This document shows positions 33,404 to 41,998 of a DNA stretch of 64,000 nucleotides, piece after piece. The position numbers were made by a program, and so were the translations under genes. How positions within the stretch are numbered: position 1 is the first letter of the stretch; every line of letters starts with the position of its first letter. The stretch is from JAYEIA01 sp964472505 (lineage in GTDB: Bacteria > Bacteroidota > Bacteroidia > Bacteroidales > JAADGE01): positions 31,330 through 95,329 of the forward strand of contig CAYYQW010000005.1 in assembly GCA_964472505.1 (NCBI GenBank), in the 5' to 3' direction. The notes under the pieces were generated by a model. That model worked only from the letters and a program-made list of their open reading frames with translations. It did not search any database and was not told where the DNA came from.

Positions 33404-33472
33404 CTTAACGGGTTCTTTTCATTTACCGGAAATGCCTTCTTCTTGTGTTGATATTTATGATGAAAGCAAGCT

Positions 33473-33503
33473 CAAAGGTAATCATCCTGTTTTTTTATAC
33501 AAA
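33473..33503 (-). promoter_or_regulatory. Promoter of the minus-strand glycosyltransferase operon
   Basis: On the minus strand: -33 TTTG (plus CAAA at 33500-33503), 19-nt spacer, -7 TACCTTTG (plus CAAAGGTA at 33473-33480). Exact match to the Bacteroidetes consensus. Confidence 0.75.
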
Positions 33504-33528
33504 AGATAATCGTATGCTGTTTTTTTCG

Positions 33529-33536
33529 TATATTTG
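33529..33536 (+). promoter_or_regulatory. -7 promoter element for the Uma2 gene
   Basis: TATATTTG fits TAnnTTTG and lies 30 nt before the ATG. No clear -33 TTTG is found at the proper spacing. Confidence 0.4.
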
Positions 33537-33565
33537 TAATGATACGAAAATCATAAACAAAGGCG

Positions 33566-34150
33566 ATGAGCACACTCAATTTAGACATGAATAAACGCTA
33601 CACTTTTGCCGATTATCTCACATGGTGGGACGATAAGCGGCGCGAGTTGATAGACGGTTTTGTACACAAAATGACACCGGCACCGGTCAGGAAACATCAG
33701 AAAATATCCTTTCAATTTACGCTAAGTTTTGGCAATTATTTGCTTGGAAAAAAATGCGAAGTTTATCATGCCCCCTTCGATGTGCGATTACCAAAAAACA
33801 GGGAAACCGAACCCGACAAAATATATAATGTAGTACAGCCCGACATTACGGTAGTTTGCGACCCCGATAAATTAGACGAAAAAGGCTGCATAGGGGCACC
33901 GGATTTAATAGTGGAAATCATATCAAAAAGTAGCGCCAAGCGCGACATGAAAGACAAGTACAACTTGTATGAAGAATCCGGTGTGCGAGAATATTGGATT
34001 GCCTTTCCGGAAGAGAATGCCATTTATAAATTTGTGCTTTCCGATGCCGGCAAATATGAATTGGAAGGCATGTACGTAGAAGGCGACATCATAAAACCGC
34101 ATATTTTCCCGGATTTGGAAATGGAAATTTCAAAAATATTTGAAGATTAG
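33566..34150 (+). CDS. Uma2-family (DUF820) PD-(D/E)XK nuclease-like protein
   Basis: 194 residues. It has RYTFADYLTWWDDKRRELIDG at the start, the core VVQPDITVVCD and GAPDLIVEIISKSS, then RDMKDKYNLYEESGVREYWI, the standard Uma2 pattern. These carry the PD-(D/E)XK nuclease fold; the family is abundant in cyanobacteria and patchy in Bacteroidota, with no agreed cellular role. The gene stands alone between two minus-strand glycosyltransferases and ends 7 nt from a convergent gene, suggesting insertion into the polysaccharide region. Confidence 0.85.
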   Translation: MSTLNLDMNKRYTFADYLTWWDDKRRELIDGFVHKMTPAPVRKHQKISFQFTLSFGNYLLGKKCEVYHAPFDVRLPKNRETEPDKIYNVVQPDITVVCDPDKLDEKGCIGAPDLIVEIISKSSAKRDMKDKYNLYEESGVREYWIAFPEENAIYKFVLSDAGKYELEGMYVEGDIIKPHIFPDLEMEISKIFED

Positions 34151-34156
34151 AATGTT

Positions 34157-35113
34157 TTAGAAGTCATCATCGTCTTGTTCAATATTCAAAGTCTCTTTTA
34201 TGATATAAAGCGGGCGGTCTCGGGTTTCATCATAGATTTTTCCTATGTATTCTCCGATAATCCACAACAGCAGAAACATAAAACCCATAAAGATATACAC
34301 CACCACAATCAGCCATTTGTACAGATGATAATAAGCGCCGTTTATGACAGCGTCAAAAGTTTGGTACATCAGCAACAGAAATCCGCTGATCATACTGATA
34401 ATTCCCAACAGAAATCCGAGCCGCAAAGGCAGTACGGAAAAGTTGAACATGCCGTCCATGCCCAGAGCAGCGAGTTTTCCGAAATTGTATCCCGAAATCC
34501 CTTGATCTCTGTCCGGGCGCTCATATTCCACAAAATCATGTTTAAAACCGGTCCATGCCACCATGCCGCGCAGATAGCGAGAGTGTTCACCCATGCGGTT
34601 TAGTTCGCGCAATACTTTTTTATCTATCAGCCGAAAATCGCCCACATTGCCGGGTATTTCAATATTGGAAAAACGCCGCATAATTCGGTAAAAAATCTTG
34701 GAGCCGGTACGTTTTATCAAACTGTCTTTTCGGAAATTTTTTCGTTTGGCATATACAATATTGGCTCCGGCTTTCCATTTTTCTATCATTTTCAGAGCCG
34801 TTTCGGGCGGGTCTTGCAAATCGCAATCCATGGAGATAACCGCTTTGCCGCGAGCATGTTTCAGTCCTGCACTAAGAGCGGCCTGATGCCCAAAATTACG
34901 GCTCAGATTAATCAATTTCACGCGCTTGTCTTTGTGTGCCAATGATTTCACCGCATCAGCGGTACGGTCTGTACTGCCGTCATTTATGAAAATAATTTCA
35001 AAATTGTCGGCCGGCTTTAGTTCCAAATTACACAAACGTTCATATAAGACGGGAATGTTCTCTTCTTCGTTATAAGCAGGAATTACGAATGAATATACCG
35101 CAGGCTTTTCCAT
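34157..35113 (-). CDS. GT2-family dolichyl/undecaprenyl-phosphate glycosyltransferase (GtrB/DPM1-like)
   Basis: 318 residues. The cytoplasmic GT-A domain has YSFVIPAYNEEENIPVLYER, FINDGSTDRTAD, the DxD-type ISMDCDLQDPPE and the KRTGSKIFYRIMRR region. Two membrane helices follow (about 235-260 and 270-300), then a short tail. Enzymes of this layout load a sugar onto a polyprenyl phosphate for use by GT-C transferases such as the two membrane glycosyltransferases in this region. Monocistronic, with its own consensus promoter. Confidence 0.9.
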   Translation of the reverse strand: MEKPAVYSFVIPAYNEEENIPVLYERLCNLELKPADNFEIIFINDGSTDRTADAVKSLAHKDKRVKLINLSRNFGHQAALSAGLKHARGKAVISMDCDLQDPPETALKMIEKWKAGANIVYAKRKNFRKDSLIKRTGSKIFYRIMRRFSNIEIPGNVGDFRLIDKKVLRELNRMGEHSRYLRGMVAWTGFKHDFVEYERPDRDQGISGYNFGKLAALGMDGMFNFSVLPLRLGFLLGIISMISGFLLLMYQTFDAVINGAYYHLYKWLIVVVYIFMGFMFLLLWIIGEYIGKIYDETRDRPLYIIKETLNIEQDDDDF

Positions 35114-35135
35114 TGAGTTTACGTTTTGTGTATGA

Positions 35136-35166
35136 CAAAATTAAGAAATGATTCGAATAAATCAAA
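35136..35166 (-). promoter_or_regulatory. Promoter of the GT2 gene
   Basis: On the minus strand: -33 TTTG (plus CAAA at 35163-35166), 19-nt spacer, -7 TAATTTTG (plus CAAAATTA at 35136-35143), 23 nt before the start codon. Full consensus match. Confidence 0.75.
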
Positions 35167-35264
35167 CCACCGATTTTAACAAAAGCAAGTAAACTCTGAA
35201 ATACTTCCGATTGGTATGAACATATAATTTTTAAAAGACTTTATCTGATTTTTCTTGCCCGACA

Positions 35265-35353
35265 GCACTTTTGTTCGTCCGGAGGACAACAAAACGTGCG
35301 GAAAAACAGGTGCTAACACGTTTATGCGCCCGGAGGACAACAAAACCTGCGGG
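35265..35353. repeat. Short tandem palindromic repeats with GGAGGACAACAAAAC core
   Basis: CCGGAGGACAACAAAACGTGCGG (23 bp) occurs at 35279-35301 and again with one change (CCTGCGG) at 35330-35352. The first copy forms an imperfect hairpin with the preceding GCACTTTTGTTCGTCC. This is the only structure in the gap between the GT2 and lipoprotein genes. It looks like a small dispersed repeat. Confidence 0.5.
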
Positions 35354-35406
35354 TAGATCCCATAAAAAAACTGCGGATTAATTTCAATTTTCAAAACCTA
35401 ACGCGG

Positions 35407-36030
35407 CTAAAACTCCATAAGCTCAACACCCTGAGGCAATACAAACAGACTGTCATTGGCTGTGAAATTTTCGTCAAAGTCGGTGGCTGTCAGCTCGAAA
35501 AAAGTTGATTTTTCTTTAAGAATTATGTTTTTGTAAACGGAATAATACACGGTCATTTCGCCTTCGGCCTGCACTTTGTATATTTGGCACGCTTTGCCCA
35601 AGACGGTTTCTTTACCGGTGTGCTCAATGCTTACTCCGGGATTATCTACGGCATCCCGGCGCGAAAAATCCATGCGAATCATATTGTAGGGTGTATAACT
35701 GCGCCTGCTGCCGGCATTTAATTCGGGGGTGTATTTGTAAATGATTTCATCTTTTATGATAATGACGCTCGGAGTCGCTTTTTCGGCAATGAAATTTACG
35801 GTTTCAATGCGCTCTTTGGCACCGTAATCGGCAAAATAATGTACGGCGTAATTTTTGGAATCTTTTTGTTGAAAGGTAATTTTTGCCGAAGCATAAGGGT
35901 ATTTCCCCGGCGGCGTTTCGTTTTGGATACTGTCTTTCATGTGGCTTGTTTTTTCGGGTTTATCCGTGTTTTCCGCGCAAGCGGAAAAAATTACCCATAC
36001 GGCAAGGAGGATGATTTGTATTTTATTCAT
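35407..36030 (-). CDS. Putative lipoprotein of unknown function
   Basis: 207 residues beginning with the lipoprotein signal MNKIQIILLAVWVIFSAC (lipidated Cys18), so it is expected at the periplasmic or outer membrane surface. The mature part is beta-rich (KITFQQKDSKNYAVHYFADY, IIKDEIIYKYTPE, LGKACQIYKVQAEGEMTVYY) and recalls DUF4412-like beta-sandwich lipoproteins in Bacteroidota. I do not recognise a catalytic motif. It stands alone between the glycosyltransferase region and cheA. Confidence 0.65.
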   Translation of the reverse strand: MNKIQIILLAVWVIFSACAENTDKPEKTSHMKDSIQNETPPGKYPYASAKITFQQKDSKNYAVHYFADYGAKERIETVNFIAEKATPSVIIIKDEIIYKYTPELNAGSRRSYTPYNMIRMDFSRRDAVDNPGVSIEHTGKETVLGKACQIYKVQAEGEMTVYYSVYKNIILKEKSTFFELTATDFDENFTANDSLFVLPQGVELMEF

Positions 36031-36106
36031 AACTAATAGTTGATATAAAATTTACGCATACAAGTTATGATAATTTGGGGAATAAAGCGGAATAAATGTG
36101 ACGGTA

Positions 36107-38113
36107 TTATTTGGCATTTTTTTCCATAACTTTACTTTGCTTTTGCAGCACCGCATTTTCTTTTATCAGTTTTCCGGTATCCAAAATCACCGACAAATGT
36201 CCGTCGGCCAGTAGGCTGGCTCCGGAGAAATATTCCTGATTAATAAAGAAATCGCCCAAAGGTTTTATTACGGCCTGATGCTCTCCGATGACTTTATCCA
36301 CAATGATGCCTACATTGATGTTATTGTGTTTCACTATTACAATGCGTTCTTTCTCGGGCGCTTCGGTTTGGATGTTGAAAATATCGCGCAAATAAACGCA
36401 GGGCAGCAGTTCGCCTTCAATTTCCAACTGCATATTATTGGATGTAACAATTTGCTCATGCCTCACTTGTGTGCAATGGCTGATGTCTTGCAGCGGAATG
36501 GCCATAAATTGGTCATCGGCTTGGGTAAGCATGGTATCAACGATAGACAGGGTAAGGGGCAGTTTAATGATGAAGCTTGTGCCTTTGCCGGTTTTGCTTT
36601 CCACATCTATTTCGCCGCGCAGATTGCCAATGTCTCTTTTCACGGCATCCATTCCTACGCCGCGCCCGGATACTTCGCTGATGTTTTGAGCCGTGGAAAT
36701 GCCGGGCATAAATATAAGGTCAGTGAGTTTTTGGTCGGTCAGTTTTTCATCTTTACCGATGAGTTTCATTTTTTCGGCTTTTTGGCGTATTTTTTCTTGG
36801 TCAATGCCTTTACCGTCATCATTTATTTCTATAAAAATTTCGGAAGCCGAGCGATAGGCTTTAAAAAAGATATTGCCTTTGGGGTCTTTGCCTTGTTTTT
36901 TTCTTTCTTCCGGGCTTTCTATTCCGTGGTCTATGCAGTTGCGAATCAGGTGGGTGAGCGGTCCTTCCAAGCTGTCTATGATGTTTTTATCCAATTCGGT
37001 TTCAAGGCCTTCGGCTTCAAAATTGATTTCTTTGCCGAGTTGCTCCGAAATATCGCGCACCAATCTGGAAAATCTTAGGTATAAAGCTTTTATGGGAATG
37101 AGGCGAATTTGGAGTATATTTTTCCTGAAGCGGTTGGTAATTTTATCTACGGCTTCCACAATTTTATTGAGTTTTTCATAATCTTTCATAGTGGTGGCCA
37201 ATCTGAGCTCTTCTTTAGAAGTAACCAGTTCGCTCAGCAGGTTCATTTGTTCGTCTATTTTGTCGGCCGATACTTTTAAGAATACCGTTTTGTTTTCTCG
37301 ATCTCCGTTTTTATCGAATGCTTCGCTGAGTATTTCATCATCATTTCCCTCCGGCTTAAGCTCGTCAGCTATTTGACGTATTTTTTTCATATCCACATTT
37401 TGGCCCATGGATGCGCAGGTTTGCACATAAACTGAGAAATGTTCAAAATCAAAAAGATTGGTCTCGGCCAACAATTGTGCTTCTGTGAATTCCTGCAGAA
37501 ACACAAAAACATCTTCGGCTTCGCAGAGCGGGCGTTTGGTTACAATAAAGAAATCCCAGTATTCGGCATCGGCTTTTTTTACCGAAAGCGGCACCAATTG
37601 CCCGAGCTCTCCCAATTGTTTCATAAGCGTTTTGGCTTTTATGCCTCGCTCGGTCATGGCTTCGGTTTCTTTAAAACGGATATGAATGGTTTTTAATGTT
37701 GTGTCTTTGCCGTTTCCGTCGCAATCTCCTTCCGGGTCAGTATCGGTATATTTTTTTATGGATTCATAAATGCCGTGCCCGTCTTGCAGCAGTTCGCTTT
37801 TTTCTCCTTGTTTTGCGCTGAGTATTTTTTTTGTAAAATCAACAATTTGCAGGCTGAGGTTGATGATTTCTTTTTTTGCGGTTTTTTTGCCGTTACGTAT
37901 TTGTTCGTAAACATTCTCGGCACTGTGCATGAGTTTTTCTATGTATTTGAAATCGTACATGGCCGCTGAGCCTTTAAGCGTATGAAAAGCTCTGAAAAGT
38001 GTGTTTATGAGTTCTTTGCTGCGCGGTTTTTTTTCCAATTCCAATGCGGTTTCTTCAATGGAATTTAAAAGGTCAAGCGCATCGGATATAAATTTATCTT
38101 TGAATTCTTCCAT
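36107..38113 (-). CDS. cheA: Chemotaxis histidine kinase CheA
   Basis: 668 residues with the full CheA domain order. P1 HPt: phosphoacceptor His44 in LFRAFHTLKGSAAMYDF. P2-like response-regulator docking region: about 165-250. P3 dimerisation: about 285-340. P4 kinase: N box HLIRNCIDHGIESPEER, G1 INDDGKGID, GRGVGMDAVKRDI, GKGTSFIIKLPLTLS. P5 CheW-like domain: about 535-655. It autophosphorylates on His under control of chemoreceptor/CheW arrays. It follows the MCP gene at 38275 in the same direction but behind a terminator hairpin. No CheY gene is in the window; the receiver may be encoded elsewhere. Confidence 0.94.
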   Translation of the reverse strand: MEEFKDKFISDALDLLNSIEETALELEKKPRSKELINTLFRAFHTLKGSAAMYDFKYIEKLMHSAENVYEQIRNGKKTAKKEIINLSLQIVDFTKKILSAKQGEKSELLQDGHGIYESIKKYTDTDPEGDCDGNGKDTTLKTIHIRFKETEAMTERGIKAKTLMKQLGELGQLVPLSVKKADAEYWDFFIVTKRPLCEAEDVFVFLQEFTEAQLLAETNLFDFEHFSVYVQTCASMGQNVDMKKIRQIADELKPEGNDDEILSEAFDKNGDRENKTVFLKVSADKIDEQMNLLSELVTSKEELRLATTMKDYEKLNKIVEAVDKITNRFRKNILQIRLIPIKALYLRFSRLVRDISEQLGKEINFEAEGLETELDKNIIDSLEGPLTHLIRNCIDHGIESPEERKKQGKDPKGNIFFKAYRSASEIFIEINDDGKGIDQEKIRQKAEKMKLIGKDEKLTDQKLTDLIFMPGISTAQNISEVSGRGVGMDAVKRDIGNLRGEIDVESKTGKGTSFIIKLPLTLSIVDTMLTQADDQFMAIPLQDISHCTQVRHEQIVTSNNMQLEIEGELLPCVYLRDIFNIQTEAPEKERIVIVKHNNINVGIIVDKVIGEHQAVIKPLGDFFINQEYFSGASLLADGHLSVILDTGKLIKENAVLQKQSKVMEKNAK

Positions 38114-38222
38114 GGTGCGGAGTTTTTTTGCTTAAATACTTAATTTAGAATGCAAAAAACGCGCCTTTATGCTGTTTGGGCGATAGTTTTTGCAAGTCAA
38201 TTTCTAATTCCGGGAAATGATT

Positions 38223-38258
38223 AAAAAAGCCTGCCGACATAAAGAGGCGACAGGCTTT
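38223..38258 (-). terminator. Terminator after the first chemoreceptor gene
   Basis: On the minus strand AAGCCTGTCGCC and GTCGGCAGGC form a hairpin over a short loop, followed by TTTTTT (plus-strand AAAAAA at 38223-38228). It lies 17 nt past the MCP stop, before cheA. Confidence 0.75.
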
Positions 38259-38274
38259 GGTTTGAATTTGAGTT

Positions 38275-40995
38275 CTAATAACTCTCAAATTCATCGTCAT
38301 TGAGGTCTAACTTTTGCTCTTTTTTGTTTTCATATTTAACATCGTAATTTTTCTTGTTTTGAGCTTTACTGCCGGCGTTTTTAAAATCCAAGCGGCTTGA
38401 TTTTACCCTTGCACCGCCTTTAACCGTAAAGAACCCGATGGCTTCGCGCATTTGTTCGGCTTGTGAGTTAAGCTCTTCGGCGCCGGTAGATAGTTCTTCG
38501 GCATTGGAAGAGTTTTGTTGTATCACTTCCGAGAGTTGTTGCATGGCGTTGTTTACGTGGTTGGCATTAGCGCCCTGTTCCATACTCGCGTTGGCAATTT
38601 CTTTAACAAGCTGTGCGGTTTGTTGAATATCGGGCACTACGGCGGTGAGTTGGTTGCCGGTGTTTTCGGCAATTTTCACGCTTTTGCCGGATACTTCGGT
38701 GATGTCCTTAGCGGCAACTTGGCTTTGTTCGGCCAGTTTACGTACTTCGGCAGCTACCACGGCAAAGCCTTCGCCGTGCTCGCCGGCACGTGCGGCTTCA
38801 ATGGCGGCATTAATGGCCAGCAAGTCGGTGCGCTCGGCAATATCGGTAATGATGCTGATTTTCTCGGCAATGGTTTTCATGGCATCCACGGTTTCAATTA
38901 CCAGTTTGCTGCTGGTTTCAATGTCGTTGGCCGCTTTTGTGGATATTTTCTCGGTTTGCTTGGCATTTTCCGTGTTTTGCTCAATGTTGGAAGCCATTTG
39001 TTCCATAGATGAAGACACTTCTTCGTTAGAAGAGGCCTGCTCATTGGAGCCGCTTGCAATCATGTTGGATGAGCTGCTGATTTGCCCGCTGCCTTCGGCT
39101 ACATTATCGGCCGCCATGGTGATTTCGTTTACAATGTCGGAAAGCGAACTTACCATTTGGATCAGCGTTTCGGATAATTCGTCTTCGTTAGAGAGTTTTT
39201 TCGGTTCAACCGTTAAATTTCCGTCGGCAATTTTTTGAATAATATCAACCATGCTGCGTAGCCATTGTTGCACGTCGTTTACGGCATCGCGCATAATTTT
39301 GTGATCGCCTTTTAAGTCCAGATCAACGCGCTCGGTAATGTTGCCTTTGCTAATCAGGCCGAGTACTCTGGAAGCTTCATCAATGGGAACTAAAATGGCA
39401 TCCAACATTTCATTCATACCGTTAATGATGGTTCTCCAATCGCCTTGATATTCTGCTTCTTTACCTCGTGTTTTGAGTTTTCCGTTTTTGGATGCATCAA
39501 TTAAACCGCTGATTTCAAACATTACACGTTTTAGATTACCTCTTACTGCTTCAATGGTATCATTAATAAAAGCTTTTTTGCCGGGGAATTGCTCAATGGG
39601 GGCGTCAAAATTTCCTTTACCAAATTCATTAACACAAGCCAGCGCTTTTTTCTTGGCACCGATATGGCTGAATACCATATCGTTTACACCTTTGGTCATT
39701 TCTTGGTAGGCCCCTTCAAATTTTTCGATGGGAATTTTCACATCAATATCGCCGAGCTCATGTTGTTGCGACATATTATTCATTTCATATATCACCCCGT
39801 TGAGGCTGTCGATGCACACATTCAGGTTGTTTTTTATTTCATTAAAATCGCCTTGGTAGTTGTCCGTGATTTTGGGCGGCAGGTTTCCTTTTGAAATCCG
39901 GTCGATGTATTCGGCAGCTACATTTAAGGGGCTTATAACAGCATCGAGTGTGTCGTTTACGCCTTGGACGATTTTTTGGAAATCGCCTTCGTGTTTCGCG
40001 GCATCGGCGCGTGTGGCCAATTTGCCTTGCACAGCGGCTTTCGAGAGCATATCGGCATCGGTAATGAGCATATTTACGGCATCAATACATACATTCAAAT
40101 TATTTTTAATTTCATTAAAATCGCCTTGATATTGGTCTGTAATTTTGGGCGGAATGTTACCTTTTGAAATACGGTCAATGTACTCGGCGGCTACATTAAG
40201 CGGATTTATAACGGCATCAAGGGTTTCATTCAAGCCTATAATAATATCTCTGAATTCTTCATTTATTTCATCCGGGTTGGCGCGTGTACTGAGTTTGCCT
40301 TCTATTGCCGCATTGGCCAGTTTGCGAGTTTGGCTTACTACAGTTTTAATGATGTTTTGAATGATTGTGGAAATGTAGAGACCCACAGCAATAGCCAATA
40401 TGAATGCAATAACAATGATGATTGTTAAAAAATTGGCTGCATTATTGTATAAGGCAGTATTATCTTCGGCGATTTGTTTGCCGGCTTCAAGTTTATTGGC
40501 TACCACATTATCAATGGATTTTTGTAAGGCAGTATGTTCCGCAGTCAATTTTGCGCCGGTAAGCATTTCTTCGGCGAGGGAGTCTTGGTTGTTTTCTGCC
40601 AGGAGCATTAATTCATCGATGCTTTTTTCATAACTAAGCAAATTAGTAAGCATTTCATCGGTTAGTTGCTTGCCTTCATCGGTTAAGAGTGTTTTTTGGT
40701 AAGCCTTTATTTCTTCTTCCAATTCAGTTATCAGCTTATATACATGATTTTTTTCTGCCTGAAATTCTGCCTGTGAATTAACCATAACAGCATCGCGGTA
40801 ATTAATGCGAATTCGCTGATAGAGGGTGGCCATATCAATAATATGCTCCATTGGTTTAGCACCTTGCTCGTATAGTACGGTATCGGCATCATCAATTGTT
40901 TTCATGTTGGTTATGCCTAATATTCCTACCACAGCAGCCAGAATGGCTACGAGTATGAACCCCAACAATAGTTTTGCTCTTATTTTTAGTTTCAT
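38275..40995 (-). CDS. Methyl-accepting chemotaxis protein with a poly-HAMP array
   Basis: 906 residues. One membrane helix at about 7-28, a four-helix-bundle type periplasmic sensor to about 188, and a second helix at about 189-212. Then an unusually long chain of HAMP-like units follows, with the repeated phrase PLNVAAEYIDRISKGNIPPK and its variants and QYQGDFNEIKNNLNVCID seen at least twice, to about residue 600. The signalling domain has the conserved tip ERTDLLAINAAIEAARAGEH and a basic/acidic tail ending DDEFESY. Poly-HAMP arrays lengthen the receptor. The ligand is unknown. It starts 6 nt after a cheW gene. Its last ~330 codons are almost identical to those of the MCP at 43719-46577. 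Confidence 0.92.
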   Translation of the reverse strand: MKLKIRAKLLLGFILVAILAAVVGILGITNMKTIDDADTVLYEQGAKPMEHIIDMATLYQRIRINYRDAVMVNSQAEFQAEKNHVYKLITELEEEIKAYQKTLLTDEGKQLTDEMLTNLLSYEKSIDELMLLAENNQDSLAEEMLTGAKLTAEHTALQKSIDNVVANKLEAGKQIAEDNTALYNNAANFLTIIIVIAFILAIAVGLYISTIIQNIIKTVVSQTRKLANAAIEGKLSTRANPDEINEEFRDIIIGLNETLDAVINPLNVAAEYIDRISKGNIPPKITDQYQGDFNEIKNNLNVCIDAVNMLITDADMLSKAAVQGKLATRADAAKHEGDFQKIVQGVNDTLDAVISPLNVAAEYIDRISKGNLPPKITDNYQGDFNEIKNNLNVCIDSLNGVIYEMNNMSQQHELGDIDVKIPIEKFEGAYQEMTKGVNDMVFSHIGAKKKALACVNEFGKGNFDAPIEQFPGKKAFINDTIEAVRGNLKRVMFEISGLIDASKNGKLKTRGKEAEYQGDWRTIINGMNEMLDAILVPIDEASRVLGLISKGNITERVDLDLKGDHKIMRDAVNDVQQWLRSMVDIIQKIADGNLTVEPKKLSNEDELSETLIQMVSSLSDIVNEITMAADNVAEGSGQISSSSNMIASGSNEQASSNEEVSSSMEQMASNIEQNTENAKQTEKISTKAANDIETSSKLVIETVDAMKTIAEKISIITDIAERTDLLAINAAIEAARAGEHGEGFAVVAAEVRKLAEQSQVAAKDITEVSGKSVKIAENTGNQLTAVVPDIQQTAQLVKEIANASMEQGANANHVNNAMQQLSEVIQQNSSNAEELSTGAEELNSQAEQMREAIGFFTVKGGARVKSSRLDFKNAGSKAQNKKNYDVKYENKKEQKLDLNDDEFESY

Positions 40996-41001
40996 AATTA
41001 C

Positions 41002-41577
41002 TTATTTTTTAGTGTTTTTACTGTTTTTTGTTTCTTTGCGAGAAGCCGTTTTTTCTTTTGGCGACTGCGGGCTTTGCTTCTTAGTATTTTTTCCGTTGGT
41101 AATTTTGGCTTTGCTTATGATGTTTACTTCTTCTTTGGAGAAGATTTTATCAATATCCAAAATCATGGTGAAGCTTTCACCGGATTTTACCATGCCTTTT
41201 ATGAATTCGGCATTGTATTCCAAGCCCAAATCGGGCACCGGTTTAATATCCGCATCTTCAAAAGCAATTACATCGTTTACCTTGTCGGCAATGGCGCCTA
41301 CCATAATTTTTTTATTGTCGATATTGAGGTCAAAAACGATGATAACGTATTGCTCATCTTGGCTGCGCGGGGGCAGCCCAAACTTGGTGCGCATTTCAAC
41401 GGCAGGAATAATGTTGCCCCTGAAATTAATTACTCCCTTGATAAATGCCGGTGTGTTCGGAATTTTGGTTATGTACTGTTTTTGCAGTACCTCCGGAACT
41501 TTTTTCACCGACACCGCAAAGGTCTCTTTGTGGATACCAAAGGAAAGAAAAGTATTTTTTTGTTTTTTACTGATCAT
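41002..41577 (-). CDS. cheW: CheW-type chemotaxis adaptor
   Basis: This 191-residue single CheW domain has KNTFLSFGIHKETFAVSV, ITKIPNTPAFIKGVINFRGN, IIPAVEMRTKFGLP and ADKVNDVIAFEDADIKPVPD. A Lys/Ser/Thr-rich tail follows. It couples chemoreceptors to CheA. It is paralogous to the cheW at 47823-48518, and each precedes a poly-HAMP MCP cluster. The start codon is preceded by a long AT-rich leader with no full promoter that I could find. Confidence 0.92.
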   Translation of the reverse strand: MISKKQKNTFLSFGIHKETFAVSVKKVPEVLQKQYITKIPNTPAFIKGVINFRGNIIPAVEMRTKFGLPPRSQDEQYVIIVFDLNIDNKKIMVGAIADKVNDVIAFEDADIKPVPDLGLEYNAEFIKGMVKSGESFTMILDIDKIFSKEEVNIISKAKITNGKNTKKQSPQSPKEKTASRKETKNSKNTKK

Positions 41578-41802
41578 GCTGCCTTTTTTATGGTGTTATT
41601 ATTTTTTTCTGTGATTTTTTTTCTGTGATTAAAAATTTTCAGGGAAAAAAAACGGAGGGATTCGTATTTCTAATTTCTAAGGGACAAAAAAAGCATAGCC
41701 GTTGTTTCATAATTTATGTTTTTTTTATATACAAAGAGTAACAAATATCATGCCTAATATTTTGATAATGAGAATAGTAAGTAAATTTACCTATGTTTGA
41801 CT

Positions 41803-41870
41803 AACCGACGGGTTCACCTGTCGGTTTATACATTAGCTTGTTATACAGCCAATGGGTGAACCCGTCGGTT
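41803..41870. repeat. Dispersed palindrome, ACCGACGGGTT family (two copies)
   Basis: ACCGACGGGTTCACCTGTCGGTT (41804-41826) is a near-perfect hairpin, and GGGTGAACCCGTCGGTT (41854-41870) is its inverted partner, so the pair can also form a larger cruciform. The same core is a perfect palindrome at 62894-62915. Confidence 0.75.
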
Positions 41871-41891
41871 GTTAATCGAATTTCATCTGAC

Positions 41892-41917
41892 AAAAAAGCC
41901 TCCGTGCCGCCGGAGGC
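41892..41917 (-). terminator. Terminator of the hybrid histidine kinase gene
   Basis: On the minus strand GCCTCCG GCGGCA CGGAGGC is a perfect 7-bp stem followed by TTTTTT. It lies about 80 nt after the kinase stop. A TCCTTCGACTG...CTCAG dispersed motif (41922-41941) sits beside it. Confidence 0.8.
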
Positions 41918-41998
41918 TGAGTCCTTCGACTGTTGCTCAGAATCCGCCTGTCGAAGTCGGTGATAAATGCTTGGATGTAAAATAATAGTTTGTAGTAT

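Noticed and set aside
33566..34150. The Uma2 gene as a transposase or defence nuclease
   Set aside because: There are no flanking inverted repeats and no adjacent methylase or defence genes. The family role is undefined, so I give only the fold.
35265..35353. The two GGAGGACAACAAAAC repeats as the start of a CRISPR array
   Set aside because: Only two copies exist, the spacing is 28 nt between imperfect palindromes, and there are no cas genes.
38515..39012. Plus-strand open frames of 165-235 residues opposite both chemoreceptor genes
   Set aside because: They are antisense shadows of the near-identical MCP signalling domain, and appear in both copies only because the DNA is duplicated.
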